A DNA stretch of 64,000 nt from Limnobacter sp. SAORIC-580. GTDB lineage: Bacteria > Pseudomonadota > Gammaproteobacteria > Burkholderiales > Burkholderiaceae_B. The position numbers were made by a program, and so were the translations under genes. The stretch spans positions 2,356,001-2,420,000 of the forward strand of contig NZ_CP053084.1 in the NCBI RefSeq assembly GCF_013004065.1, read 5' to 3'. This document shows positions 1-8,259 of this stretch, piece by piece. Position 1 is the first letter of the stretch; each line of letters opens with the position of its first letter. The notes beneath the pieces are model-generated. The model was not told where the DNA came from. It did not search any database and saw nothing but the letters and a program-made list of their open reading frames with translations.

Positions 1-542
1 TTGAAAGGTTTCAGGTTCAAGTGCCGCCCCTGAATGTGGAAATTCATCAAGGCAAGCATCAAGGCCATTGAAACCCACACGCGGTACTCGTAAAAATACG
101 GCGGCAAAAAGCTGAACATCAAGTGGGTTGATGCGCTGATGCCCAAGGCCACCATCAACACATAGTCCACCAAGAGTGCTGCACCCGCAATCAAACCCAC
201 TTTTGGGCCAAGCAAATTGGTGGCCATGGCATAGCCGCCACCGCCTTTCGGGAAAAGCTCGGTGACACGGAAATAGGTGAGAGAAACGAGGAGAATGGAC
301 AGGGCTGTCAACAAGCCCAAAAACAACAGCAAATGGCGCGATTCGCCCAGTGCCTTGAATGACTCTTCAGGGCCGAAAGCCACTGACGCCAGACCACAGG
401 CCCCTACTGCAACCCACGCGTATTTCTCGGAGAAAATATCATCGCGTTCATCCGCGGCAAGGGACGTTGACGTCGAGCGTGGCACAGCAGATTGTTGACC
501 AAGCGTGGCGTTGGCCTTGCCTGACTTCGGGGGTTGACTCAT
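1..542 (-). CDS. APC-superfamily permease, N-terminal part only
   Basis: The reading frame opens at the ATG at 542 and is still open at the left edge, giving about 180 residues. After a hydrophilic head of roughly 40 residues come hydrophobic segments. A glycine-rich stretch (KGGGGYAMATNLLG), then GAALLVDYVLMVALGIS, resembles the second and third membrane helices of APC amino-acid/cation permeases, which import amino acids or similar solutes across the inner membrane. The C-terminal two-thirds or more are outside the window, so the substrate cannot be judged. It diverges from ridA, with 133 bases between them. An 8-bp palindrome GGTATACC at 577-584 lies in that gap. Confidence 0.75.
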   Translation of the reverse strand, partial: MSQPPKSGKANATLGQQSAVPRSTSTSLAADERDDIFSEKYAWVAVGACGLASVAFGPEESFKALGESRHLLLFLGLLTALSILLVSLTYFRVTELFPKGGGGYAMATNLLGPKVGLIAGAALLVDYVLMVALGISASTHLMFSFLPPYFYEYRVWVSMALMLALMNFHIQGRHLNLKPF

Positions 543-675
543 GCGTACATTGCAGCGCAACAAACAAGTCGAGTATGGTATACCGTCCCCATGAGCAACA
601 CAATGCACCTCTCGGCGTTATCATGGCAACTGAGCGAATTTAGATCCATTTACCCAAACATTAACTGCACTCAAA

Positions 676-1059
676 ATGACACAAGCTACAGTTGTTTCCA
701 CCTCCAAAGCCCCCGCCGCAATCGGCCCGTACAGCCAAGCCATCAAGCTCGGTAACCTCGTATTCACCTCGGGCCAAATTGGCCTGAACCCCGCCACCGG
801 CGACTTGGTCGGCCCCGGCACCGAAGAGCAGGCACGCCAGGCATTCAGCAACTTGAAAGCAGTGGCCGAAGAGGCAGGCGGCAGCCTGGCCAACGTGGTG
901 AAATTCACCTTGTTTCTGACCGACCTCAGTGAATTCGCCCAAGTCAACGCCATCATGCAAGAGTACGTATCTGCCCCATTCCCCGCCCGGTCTACGGTGG
1001 GGGTGGCCAGCCTGCCCAAGGGTGCACGTTTTGAAGTTGAAGCCATTTTGGCCCTGTAA
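676..1059 (+). CDS. ridA: RidA family enamine/imine deaminase
   Basis: RidA (YjgF/YER057c/UK114 family) hydrolyses reactive enamine/imine intermediates made by PLP enzymes such as threonine dehydratase and releases the 2-oxoacid. The 127 residues match the family length. Visible family landmarks are AIGPYSQAI near the N-terminus, FTSGQIGLNPATG around residue 30, and PARSTVGVASLPKGARFEVEAIA-type sequence at the C-terminus, which carries the conserved arginine that contacts substrate carboxylate. It sits 21 bases upstream of recG on the same strand, so the two are probably cotranscribed. No ribosome-binding site of good quality was seen before the ATG. Confidence 0.93.
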   Translation: MTQATVVSTSKAPAAIGPYSQAIKLGNLVFTSGQIGLNPATGDLVGPGTEEQARQAFSNLKAVAEEAGGSLANVVKFTLFLTDLSEFAQVNAIMQEYVSAPFPARSTVGVASLPKGARFEVEAILAL

Positions 1060-1080
1060 CAGCCTACTCAAGTCAAACAC

Positions 1081-3192
1081 TTGACCGCAGCAGCCCCCCA
1101 ACAACCAACCTGCTTCGAGGAGCTGCTGCCGCTGCCCGTGTCTGTTGCAGACGCGGTGGGCAGCCTGCTGACAGCCCCGCACTGGATGGGACTGGCCTTG
1201 CACCTGCCACTTCGTTTTGAAGACAAGGCCTCGATCACGGCCATGGACTCACTTCGGCTTGGGCAAAAGGTGAACTTGCTGGCCACTGTGGTTGGCACTG
1301 AAGTGCAATACCACCCACGCAAACAACTGCGGGTTTGGGTTGAAGACGGCGACACCAGCTTGCTATTGCGTTGGCTTCATTTCTACCCCGGGCTGCAGCA
1401 AAAACTCAGCGAAGGCACCCGAATTCAAATCAGCGGTCAAATCCGGCAAGGCTACGGCACATTCGAGATGGTGCACCCCACCGTGAAAATTGCCCCGCCC
1501 GGATCCCTTGACCAAACACTCAATCCAAAAATCCAGCCAACAAGCGCCAACGCTGTTTTGGAACCGGTTTACCCCAGTACCGGGCAATTGAAACAAAGCG
1601 ACTGGCACCGCTGGATGAAAAAGCTGCCGGCAGCTTGTTTCATCGATACCTTGCCCACCAAGCTGTGCAAAAAATACAAGTTGCTATCTTGGTCAACTGC
1701 CCTGCAAACCTTGCATGGCCAGGCCAAACCCGAAGAACTCTATGACCTGAATTTGCGCACCCATCCTGCCTGGACACGTGTGAAGGTAGATGAACTTCTG
1801 GCCCAACAACTGTTGCTTCGTGAATACCGCCAACAGCGCACCCAGGAAAAAGCAAGTCCGCTGAAAGCCTTGAAAACCTCAAAAACCAGCTTGGTCCGGC
1901 AGTTCATGGCCCAACTGCCTTTCAAACTGACAGGCGCTCAGGAACGAGCCTGCCAGGAAATTTTCGAAGACCTCGCCAACCCCTATCCCATGCAACGTTT
2001 GCTTCAGGGCGACGTGGGAAGTGGCAAAACACTGGTGGCTGCGTTGGCCTGTTTGCGAGCCATCGAGAACGGAAAACAGGCTGCGATTCTGGCCCCTACC
2101 GAAGTGTTGGCAGCACAGCATCACCACAAGCTAACGCCATTGTTTGAAGCGGTGGGCGTGCGCTGCGCGAAACTTCAGGGTGCCATGAAAAAAAGCGAAA
2201 AAGACCGCACCCTGAGTGCACTTGCTACGGGAGAAATCGACGTCGTCATTGGCACACATGCCCTGGTTCAAGACCATGTCGAGTTCCATGCACTGGCACT
2301 GGTTGTAGTCGATGAACAGCACCGCTTTGGCGTGGCCCAACGCCTGTCGCTCATTGCCAAGGCAAGTAATGGGCACTTGGCCCACCAACTCATGATGAGT
2401 GCAACACCCATTCCACGGACACTGGCGCAAACCTATTTATCCGACCTTGCGGTGTCCAACCTCGATGAAAAACCACCCGGCAGAAAACCCATCATCACCA
2501 AACTTTTTTCCCAGAAAAAACGGGAGCAACTCATTTCAGCCATTGAAGGTGAAATTGACAAAGGCCAGCAAGTGTATTGGGTGTGCCCACTGATCGAAGA
2601 AAGCGAAACACTCGACTTACAGGCGGCACAAGCCACCTACACCGACCTGTGCGAACAACTTCCCACCAGGCGAATTGGTCTGCTACACGGCAAACAAGAC
2701 GCCAAACTGAAGCAAGCCACCATGGCTGCATTTGCAGCAGGTGAACTTGATTTGCTGGTGTCCACTACAGTGATTGAAGTGGGTGTAGATGTGGGCAATG
2801 CCAGCCTGATGGTGATCGACCAAGCTGAACGTTTTGGCTTGGCACAGCTTCACCAACTGCGTGGACGCGTGGGGCGAGGCAGCGTGCAAAGTGTGTGCGT
2901 GCTGCTCTATGGCGGGCCTTTATCAAACACCTCCAAGTTGCGCTTGAAAGCCATGCACGAAAGCGACGATGGATTTTATCTGGCTGAAAAAGACCTTGAA
3001 ATTCGAGGCCCTGGCGAGTTACTGGGCAAGAGGCAATCGGGTTTGCCGATGATGCGCTACGCCGACCCATTGACCGACAAAGACTTGCTGGAATTGGCGA
3101 GAACCTTGGCTCAACAAATGCCAGCAGATGCAGAGAACACACGCCGACACATACAACGGTGGATTGAAGAAACACCTTGGTGGTTGAGTTAA
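1081..3192 (+). CDS. recG: ATP-dependent DNA helicase RecG
   Basis: RecG remodels stalled replication forks and branch-migrates Holliday junctions. The frame opens with TTG at 1081 and gives 703 residues, close to the usual 690-700. An N-terminal wedge/OB region is followed by the helicase core: Walker A LLQGDVGSGKTLVAAL, Walker B DEQH, and motif III MMSATPIPRTLA. The C-terminal half has TTVIEVGVDV and QLRGRVGRG (motifs V and VI). The DEQH box and the GRVGRG motif are typical of RecG. It is followed by a hairpin shared with the convergent rplS operon. Confidence 0.95.
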   Translation: MTAAAPQQPTCFEELLPLPVSVADAVGSLLTAPHWMGLALHLPLRFEDKASITAMDSLRLGQKVNLLATVVGTEVQYHPRKQLRVWVEDGDTSLLLRWLHFYPGLQQKLSEGTRIQISGQIRQGYGTFEMVHPTVKIAPPGSLDQTLNPKIQPTSANAVLEPVYPSTGQLKQSDWHRWMKKLPAACFIDTLPTKLCKKYKLLSWSTALQTLHGQAKPEELYDLNLRTHPAWTRVKVDELLAQQLLLREYRQQRTQEKASPLKALKTSKTSLVRQFMAQLPFKLTGAQERACQEIFEDLANPYPMQRLLQGDVGSGKTLVAALACLRAIENGKQAAILAPTEVLAAQHHHKLTPLFEAVGVRCAKLQGAMKKSEKDRTLSALATGEIDVVIGTHALVQDHVEFHALALVVVDEQHRFGVAQRLSLIAKASNGHLAHQLMMSATPIPRTLAQTYLSDLAVSNLDEKPPGRKPIITKLFSQKKREQLISAIEGEIDKGQQVYWVCPLIEESETLDLQAAQATYTDLCEQLPTRRIGLLHGKQDAKLKQATMAAFAAGELDLLVSTTVIEVGVDVGNASLMVIDQAERFGLAQLHQLRGRVGRGSVQSVCVLLYGGPLSNTSKLRLKAMHESDDGFYLAEKDLEIRGPGELLGKRQSGLPMMRYADPLTDKDLLELARTLAQQMPADAENTRRHIQRWIEETPWWLS

Positions 3193-3230
3193 AAATCAGC
3201 TAAACATGCGTGGGTAGGCGTGTAGAAAAC

Positions 3231-3263
3231 AAAAAGCCAGTTCTTTGTGAACTGGCTTTTTGT
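3231..3263. terminator. Bidirectional intrinsic terminator between recG and rplS
   Basis: A 13-bp perfect stem (AAAAAGCCAGTTC at 3231-3243 and its complement at 3249-3261) encloses a 5-base loop. It has a U-rich run on its 3' side in both directions, so it can end both recG and the convergent rpsP-rplS operon. Confidence 0.85.
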
Positions 3264-3320
3264 TTTACCTGGCTATGTTTTAGCCAGGGTATGCCACCAA
3301 GGCGAGTGACAATCAAATGC

Positions 3321-3701
3321 TTATTCAACAGATTGCTTGTTCACACGGTTGGGCAACTTTTCCTTGATACGTGCGGACTTGCCTGAACGATCACGCAGGT
3401 AGTACAGCTTGGCGCGACGAACATCACCGCGACGCTTCACTTCAATCTTTTCGATGGAAGGTGAATAAAGCTGGAATGTACGCTCTACGCCTTCGCCAGA
3501 TGAAATCTTGCGAACGATAAAAGACGAATTCAAACCACGGTTACGACGGGCGATGACCACACCTTCGTAAGCCTGCAGGCGTGAACGTGTGCCTTCGATG
3601 ACGCGAACACTCACGATTACGGTATCGCCGGGGGCGAACTCGGGAATTTCTTTAGCCAAGCGAGCAATTTCTTCTTGCTCAAGTTGTTGAATCAAATTCA
3701 T
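3321..3701 (-). CDS. rplS: 50S ribosomal protein L19
   Basis: L19 lies at the 30S-50S interface. The 126-residue protein starts [15 protein letters not shown], as in the family. The frame is open for 19 more codons upstream, but GGAG placed 6 bases before the ATG at 3701 fixes this start. The body has the usual L19 pattern: [33 protein letters not shown], then [31 protein letters not shown]. It is the last gene of rpsP-rimM-trmD-rplS, 120 bases after trmD, and is followed by a strong terminator. Confidence 0.97.
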   Translation of the reverse strand: MNLIQQLEQEEIARLAKEIPEFAPGDTVIVSVRVIEGTRSRLQAYEGVVIARRNRGLNSSFIVRKISSGEGVERTFQLYSPSIEKIEVKRRGDVRRAKLYYLRDRSGKSARIKEKLPNRVNKQSVE

Positions 3702-3821
3702 TGATAGCTCCAGGTCATCATTCACGGGCTTTTTTGACTCAATGAATTGAGTATGCACCGCCAGAGGATGAAAAAATTAAAAGGTGTCTGCCTGTAAATT
3801 GAATACGAGCAATCCACCAAC

Positions 3822-4562
3822 CTAAACCTTCTTGCCAGCCTTGCCTGTTTGATTGTTTGAATCAGAATCAGGGTTACCCAGCAATTCAGGTCGAAAGCGT
3901 TCTGTGTAAACTTTCGCTTGCTCAAAACGCCAACTCTCTATTTTGGCATGATTTCCAGACAAAAGCACGTCCGGAACTGCTTTATTTTCAAAAACTTCCG
4001 GGCGAGTGTAGTGCGGGCAATCCAGTAAACCCGCCTCAAATGAATCTTGGGTGGCCGACAAGGCATGGTTCAACACATCGGGCAGCAAACGTACCCAAGC
4101 GTCAACAAAGCAGGCCACAGCCAGCTCACCACCGGAAAGTACAAAGTCACCCAAACAGTAAGTTTGTTCAACATACTCGTCGATAAAGCGTTGGTCCACG
4201 CCCTCGTAACGGCCGCACAGTAAAATTGCGCCCGCACCTTGGTCGCTGAAAGCCCGAATGTTTTCCTGTTTCAACAACGGACCATGCGGTGTTAAAAAAA
4301 CCAAAGGTGCACTGTCACCGCGCGCTTCGCGAATCGCCTTGACGCAACGCACCAAGGGCTCCGCCAGCATCACCATGCCCGGGCCACCGCCGTATGGCCT
4401 GTCGTCAATGGTGCGATGGGGGTCATCTGTGAAATCGCGGGGATTCCAGCAGTTCAGTTCAAACAACTGCTTTTTCAAGGCCCTGCCCACCACACCCAAC
4501 TCAACCAAACTCGGAAACTGGTCAGGAAAAAGGGTGATCACATCAAAGCGAGGGCCCGGCAT
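3822..4562 (-). CDS. trmD: tRNA (guanine-N1)-methyltransferase TrmD
   Basis: TrmD uses S-adenosylmethionine to methylate G37 of tRNAs and so prevents +1 frameshifting. The start MPGPRFDVITLFP at 4562 gives 246 residues, near the family length. The frame continues six codons into rimM, but the TGATG overlap (rimM stop, trmD start) makes 4562 the natural start. Landmarks are DDRPYGGGPGMVM (knotted active-site region), ILLCGRYEGVDQRFIDEYV and FVLSGGELA, which form the trefoil-knot cofactor pocket. Third gene of the rpsP operon and translationally coupled to rimM. Confidence 0.96.
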   Translation of the reverse strand: MPGPRFDVITLFPDQFPSLVELGVVGRALKKQLFELNCWNPRDFTDDPHRTIDDRPYGGGPGMVMLAEPLVRCVKAIREARGDSAPLVFLTPHGPLLKQENIRAFSDQGAGAILLCGRYEGVDQRFIDEYVEQTYCLGDFVLSGGELAVACFVDAWVRLLPDVLNHALSATQDSFEAGLLDCPHYTRPEVFENKAVPDVLLSGNHAKIESWRFEQAKVYTERFRPELLGNPDSDSNNQTGKAGKKV

Positions 4563-5128
4563 CAATAATCTTCCTGCCAATCGGCTTGAATCTGTTTGGC
4601 CTGCGTGTCCACATTCACAATATAAGCGGCAACAAATGGAATCAGCATGTCCTGCTCAGCATCACCCTTGACAGACAAAATGGGGTGAGCCCCATGGTCA
4701 ACAACCTGAGTGACTGTGCCCAACACATTACCTTCCAGATTGCTTACCTGGCATCCGACCAAATCGACCCAGTAGTATTCACCTTCAGCGGGTGCGGGAA
4801 AGCGTGCGCGAGATACATAAACCCGACGCCCCTTGAACTGGGCAGCCAGTTCGGGCTGCTCTATACCCTCAAGGTGCGCAACAATTCGACTGGAGTGCGG
4901 CTTGCTTTGCAAAACACGAAACGACTCAAATACCAGGTCTTCGAATTTCGGCTGTGCTGTGCGACGCACAGCCGCGCCTTCAGAAGCTGGCAAACGTGAA
5001 ACCCACCATTGCTTGCTTTTCAACAAGACATCCGGCTCTTCAGATGAAGGCAACACATTGACCCAGCCCTTCAGACCGTAGGGTTCACCAATTCGCCCCA
5101 GTTCTACCAAATCGTCGGGTACATTCAT
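4562..5128 (-). CDS. rimM: 16S rRNA processing protein RimM
   Basis: RimM binds S19 and assists 30S head maturation. The start MNVPDDLVELGRIGEPYGLKGW at 5128 gives 188 residues. The frame extends 27 codons further upstream into a hydrophobic run that falls in the rpsP-rimM spacer and is not family-like. An N-terminal RimM barrel (GRIGEPYGLKGWVNV) is followed by a PRC-barrel domain with EGEYYWVDLVGCQVSN and a C-terminal IPFVAAYIVNVD motif. The stop overlaps the trmD start by one base. The ribosome-binding site is weak (GAG), so expression may depend on reinitiation or on the hairpin upstream. Confidence 0.95.
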   Translation of the reverse strand: MNVPDDLVELGRIGEPYGLKGWVNVLPSSEEPDVLLKSKQWWVSRLPASEGAAVRRTAQPKFEDLVFESFRVLQSKPHSSRIVAHLEGIEQPELAAQFKGRRVYVSRARFPAPAEGEYYWVDLVGCQVSNLEGNVLGTVTQVVDHGAHPILSVKGDAEQDMLIPFVAAYIVNVDTQAKQIQADWQEDY

Positions 5129-5157
5129 GCTCGGTGTCCAAAAATGGGCAAACCACA

Positions 5158-5200
5158 AAACCAAAAGCAAAAGTCCGCGAACGTAGCATCCACGGACTTT
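5158..5200 (-). terminator. Attenuator-like hairpin between rpsP and rimM
   Basis: On the minus strand an 8-bp stem (AAAGTCCG / CGGACTTT, at 5193-5200 and 5170-5177) with a 15-base loop is followed by U-rich sequence (TTTTGCTTTTGG). It lies inside the operon and could reduce transcription of rimM-trmD-rplS relative to rpsP. It is a modest terminator by eye. Confidence 0.45.
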
Positions 5201-5291
5201 GTGTAACAACCTGCTTTTCGACCTGCGTTTGTTCCAAAATTAACCGGATCAAACTCGCCGGTGTTAAAGCTTGCAGGATTTAGCAGCTTGA

Positions 5292-5546
5292 TTAAGCTGC
5301 TTGCTTGGCGTTGTATTCACCAACCAGGCGTTCTACTGTAGAAGAGCATTGTGCACCAACGCTTTTCCAGTAGGTCAGGCGATCCATGGCAATGCGCAGG
5401 CCTTCAGAGCCGGCAGGGGCTACCGGGTTGTAAAAACCAATGCGCTCGATGAAACGGCCATCGCGACGGTTGCGTGAATCAGCAGCCACCAGGCTATAAA
5501 ATGGGCGCTTTTTAGAACCACCACGTGCGAGTCGAATGACGACCAT
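5292..5546 (-). CDS. rpsP: 30S ribosomal protein S16
   Basis: S16 is an early assembly protein of the 30S body. The start [17 protein letters not shown] at 5546 gives 84 residues, as expected. The AGAGGAAATT ribosome-binding site just before it rules out the 42-codon upstream extension. The motif [19 protein letters not shown] is diagnostic. It is the first gene of the rpsP-rimM-trmD-rplS operon and is preceded by a near-consensus promoter about 100 bases upstream. Confidence 0.97.
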   Translation of the reverse strand: MVVIRLARGGSKKRPFYSLVAADSRNRRDGRFIERIGFYNPVAPAGSEGLRIAMDRLTYWKSVGAQCSSTVERLVGEYNAKQAA

Positions 5547-5643
5547 AATTTCCTCTATTAAATTAGTGCCTGCAGCACAAACCTTGGCCACTGCAAACGA
5601 ATGAATCATTGGGATTTCGACACACGAAATCCGATAACCCGCT

Positions 5644-5672
5644 ATTATAGCCAGCGTAATCCAATCTAACAA
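5644..5672 (-). promoter_or_regulatory. Sigma-70 promoter of the rpsP operon
   Basis: On the minus strand, -35 TTGTTA (5672-5667), a 17-base spacer and a perfect -10 TATAAT (5649-5644). Transcription would start near 5637, giving a leader of about 90 bases before rpsP. Confidence 0.75.
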
Positions 5673-5687
5673 GCAGTGTTTTAAAAA

Positions 5688-6041
5688 ATGAATGCATCAC
5701 CTCAAGAACCCTTCAAATCCAAGCTTTTGTTCTGCTGGCTTGCCCTGCTGACAGGTGCCATCGGCGGTCACTGGATCTATGCTGGCAAAAAACGTTTTTG
5801 GTTCTACATGCTGACATTCCCGCTGTCAGCGTTTGCCGGCTGGATAGACACCATGCGCTACGGCCTGATGAAAGACGAACAATTCAATGCATTGCTGAAC
5901 CCGGAATACCCCGTGGACACACGACAAACCACGGGAGCAGTGGTGGTTTCCGTGGCTTTGTCACTGGCTTTTGGAATGACCGCGCTAATGGCCACCTTGG
6001 CCATGGTGTTCCAATGGTATTTCAGCGGCGTAGTAAGCTGA
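5688..6041 (+). CDS. TM2-domain-like small membrane protein
   Basis: 117 residues with two or three membrane segments: about residues 13-30, 38-53 and 85-112. The segment [23 protein letters not shown] has the Gly-His-aromatic-Gly pattern of the TM2 domain, in which two helices are joined by a short turn; [10 protein letters not shown] resembles the tail often seen after bacterial TM2 domains. Function is unknown for the family in bacteria. It diverges from the rpsP operon, with its start close to that operon's -35 box. No clear promoter or ribosome-binding site of its own was found, so the start is the first in-frame ATG. Confidence 0.7.
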   Translation: MNASPQEPFKSKLLFCWLALLTGAIGGHWIYAGKKRFWFYMLTFPLSAFAGWIDTMRYGLMKDEQFNALLNPEYPVDTRQTTGAVVVSVALSLAFGMTALMATLAMVFQWYFSGVVS

Positions 6042-6086
6042 ATTGCGAGTTGAGCACTTAAGCAAAGCCACCTGAACAAGCCACGC

Positions 6087-6116
6087 AAAAAAAAGCCCGC
6101 TTTAAAAAGCGGGCTT
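6087..6116 (-). terminator. Intrinsic terminator, minus-strand direction
   Basis: The minus strand reads an 11-bp GC-rich stem (AAGCCCGCTTT / AAAGCGGGCTT) followed by eight U residues. It is the likely end of the lapA-lapB-rfaE1-hldD transcript. In the plus direction the stem lacks a U tract. Confidence 0.8.
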
Positions 6117-6118
6117 AA

Positions 6119-6262
6119 CAGGGCTTGAGGAGACAGAGACACTTGCTTGGTCGCAAGGCTCGCCCCTAAGGGGAGTATGCGATTCCACAAGCAGTTGGCC
6201 TACCCTTAAAACGTGGGGGAACCCCAACGGTTTACAGGCGACTCGGTTCAAGAGGCCGAATC
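6119..6262 (+). ncRNA. ssrS: Candidate 6S RNA (SsrS-like structured RNA)
   Basis: This 140-base non-coding stretch between the TM2 gene and hldD can form a long rod. The outer stem pairs CTTGA (from 6123) with TCAAG (to 6252). An inner stem pairs TCGCC with GGCGA, then comes an asymmetric central bubble, and the apical stem pairs GTTGG with CCAAC. Read on the plus strand it shares, in order, short blocks with E. coli 6S RNA: TCGCAAG, CCCCTnAG, CCACAAG (6185-6191), CCTTAAAAC (6204-6212) and GGTTTACAG (6229-6237). 6S RNA sequesters sigma-70 RNA polymerase in stationary phase. Against it: no good plus-strand promoter was seen, while the minus strand has TTGACA (6284-6279) upstream and the strong terminator downstream. 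The strand is therefore not certain. Confidence 0.5.
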
Positions 6263-6300
6263 AACCAACATTAATAAGTGTCAAAGCCACCACTTTAGTT

Positions 6301-7311
6301 TCATGGTTTCAGGTATTTTTTAATCAACCGGCCCACATAACGCGCCACGCCTTCCTCTACGCTGTAAAAACTGCCGGTGTAACCCGCTGCGCGCAAGTTG
6401 CTCAAATCAGCTTGGGTATAGCTTTGGTACTTGCCTTTGAGCGCATCCGGAAACTCGATGTACTCAATAAAGCCACCCTTCACCGCCTCTTGTAAGCTCA
6501 GGGCAGCACTGCCCTGACTTTCACGAAGTGTATTCAAGGTAGTCAGGGCCACATCGTTGAATGTTTGGGCACGCCCTGTACCCAGGTTATACACACCGGA
6601 AGGTGCGTTACTGGCCTGCTCGAAGAAATACATGTTCACCTTGACTACGTCTTCAATCGAGACAAAATCTCGCTGCTGGCAGCCAGCCTCATAACCACCG
6701 TATGGGCCGAATAACTTGACTGAACCGCCCTCGCGAAACTGGTTGAAGTTGTGAAACGCCACTGAAGCCATACGCCCTTTGTGTTGCTCGCGATCGCCGT
6801 ACACATTGAAGTATCGAAAGCCGAATACTGGTGCCTTCAGACCAGTTTTCATTTGCCGACGCAACACCTGGTCGAACAAAAACTTGGAGTAGCCATACAC
6901 GTTAAGCGGTTTTTCAACCTCACGGTTCTCGACGAATTCGGTGCTGCCACCATAAACTGCCGCCGATGAAGCATAGAGAAATGGAGTACCCGTACGCTGC
7001 GCCCACTCAAACAAGGTTTGGGTGTAGCGAAAATTGTTGGCCATCATGTAGTTGCCGTTGTGCTCCATGGTGTCGGAGCAGGCACCTTCATGAAAAATCG
7101 CATCGAACTTGCCAAACTCGCCACGCTCAATGCGCGCGAGAAAATCGGCTTTGTCCAGGTAATCGGAAATTTCACAATCCACCAGGTTCAAAAACTTGTC
7201 ACCTTTGGTCAAGTTGTCTACGGCCAACACATCGGCAACACCGCGCTCGTTCAGCGCCTTCACCAAATTGCTGCCGATTAAACCAGCGGCACCGGTCACA
7301 ATCACTTTCAT
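6301..7311 (-). CDS. hldD: ADP-L-glycero-D-manno-heptose 6-epimerase
   Basis: HldD (RfaD) inverts C6 of ADP-D-glycero-D-manno-heptose, the last step in making the heptose precursor of the lipopolysaccharide inner core. It is an extended SDR protein: Rossmann motif [12 protein letters not shown] at the N-terminus, catalytic tyrosine/lysine in YGYSKFLFD, and the family signatures [10 protein letters not shown] and [13 protein letters not shown]. The ATG at 7311 has AAGGA at suitable distance; two further in-frame starts (7314 ATG, 7317 TTG) add one or two residues. It follows the heptose kinase gene after 11 bases, so both are in one operon. Confidence 0.95.
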   Translation of the reverse strand: MKVIVTGAAGLIGSNLVKALNERGVADVLAVDNLTKGDKFLNLVDCEISDYLDKADFLARIERGEFGKFDAIFHEGACSDTMEHNGNYMMANNFRYTQTLFEWAQRTGTPFLYASSAAVYGGSTEFVENREVEKPLNVYGYSKFLFDQVLRRQMKTGLKAPVFGFRYFNVYGDREQHKGRMASVAFHNFNQFREGGSVKLFGPYGGYEAGCQQRDFVSIEDVVKVNMYFFEQASNAPSGVYNLGTGRAQTFNDVALTTLNTLRESQGSAALSLQEAVKGGFIEYIEFPDALKGKYQSYTQADLSNLRAAGYTGSFYSVEEGVARYVGRLIKKYLKP

Positions 7312-7322
7312 CATCAAATCCT

Positions 7323-8246
7323 TTAATTTAGCTCTTCCGGCAATATCACCGCTGTGCCCAATTTACCAACGACCACACCACCGGCCTTGTTGGCCAAGGC
7401 CACACTGTCCGGCAAGCTCATTCCTGAACCCACCGCACATGCCAGAGTGGCGATCACCGTGTCACCAGCGCCCGACACATCAAACACTTCACGGGCCTGC
7501 GCGGGCACATGAAAACTCCCGTCAGCTGTAAACAGCGTCATGCCTTCTTCGGAGCGAGTCAGCAACAAGGCACCCAAACTCAGGCGCTCACGCAGGGTTT
7601 GCGCTTTTTCAATCAACTGGGCCTCAGTTTTCCAGCTTCCCATAACCTGTTTGAATTCAGACCTGTTCGGCGTAAGAACCGAGGCACCAGCATACTTGCC
7701 GTAATCATCCCCCTTGGGATCCACCAAGGTAGTTTTGCCCGCCTTTTTGCACAAGGCAATCATTTCCGCCACATGCTCCAGGCTGCCCTTGCCGTAGTCA
7801 GAAAACAGCACCACATCGTGATTGGCGTATTCTTGCTCAAACAACTCCATTTTGGTGGTCAGTTGCTCGGGCGAAGGCCGCTCTTCAAAATCGATTCGAA
7901 CCAACTGTTGCTGCCGGGCAATGACACGCAACTTCACCGTGGTGGGGAAATTCGGGTCTTTCAGCAAACGGGAACGTACACCACTTTTCTCGAGCAAGGC
8001 CTCGACCGTGTGGCCTGGTTCGTCGTTACCCACCACGCCCATCAGGCAAAGCTGTGCACCTAGAGAACTGGCATTGATTGCCACATTGGCTGCACCACCC
8101 AAGCGTTCATCTTTGGTACCCACCAGCACCACAGGCACGGGAGCCTCAGGGGAAATACGCTCTACATCCCCAAACCAATAGCGGTCCAGCATGACATCGC
8201 CGACCACCAGAATTTTTGCGTCTTTGAATTGGGACCTGTCGACCAT
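7323..8246 (-). CDS. rfaE1: D-glycero-beta-D-manno-heptose-7-phosphate kinase (RfaE domain I)
   Basis: A PfkB-family kinase that phosphorylates heptose-7-phosphate at C1 in ADP-heptose synthesis. At 307 residues it holds only the kinase domain; the adenylyltransferase domain fused to it in E. coli HldE is absent and should be encoded elsewhere, as is common in betaproteobacteria. Signatures are [26 protein letters not shown] at the N-terminus, GGAANVA and the catalytic DVSGAGDT near the C-terminus. It lies between lapB (13-base gap) and hldD (11-base gap) in one operon devoted to lipopolysaccharide. Confidence 0.94.
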   Translation of the reverse strand: MVDRSQFKDAKILVVGDVMLDRYWFGDVERISPEAPVPVVLVGTKDERLGGAANVAINASSLGAQLCLMGVVGNDEPGHTVEALLEKSGVRSRLLKDPNFPTTVKLRVIARQQQLVRIDFEERPSPEQLTTKMELFEQEYANHDVVLFSDYGKGSLEHVAEMIALCKKAGKTTLVDPKGDDYGKYAGASVLTPNRSEFKQVMGSWKTEAQLIEKAQTLRERLSLGALLLTRSEEGMTLFTADGSFHVPAQAREVFDVSGAGDTVIATLACAVGSGMSLPDSVALANKAGGVVVGKLGTAVILPEELN

Positions 8247-8259
8247 TGTTCAGCCTGTT

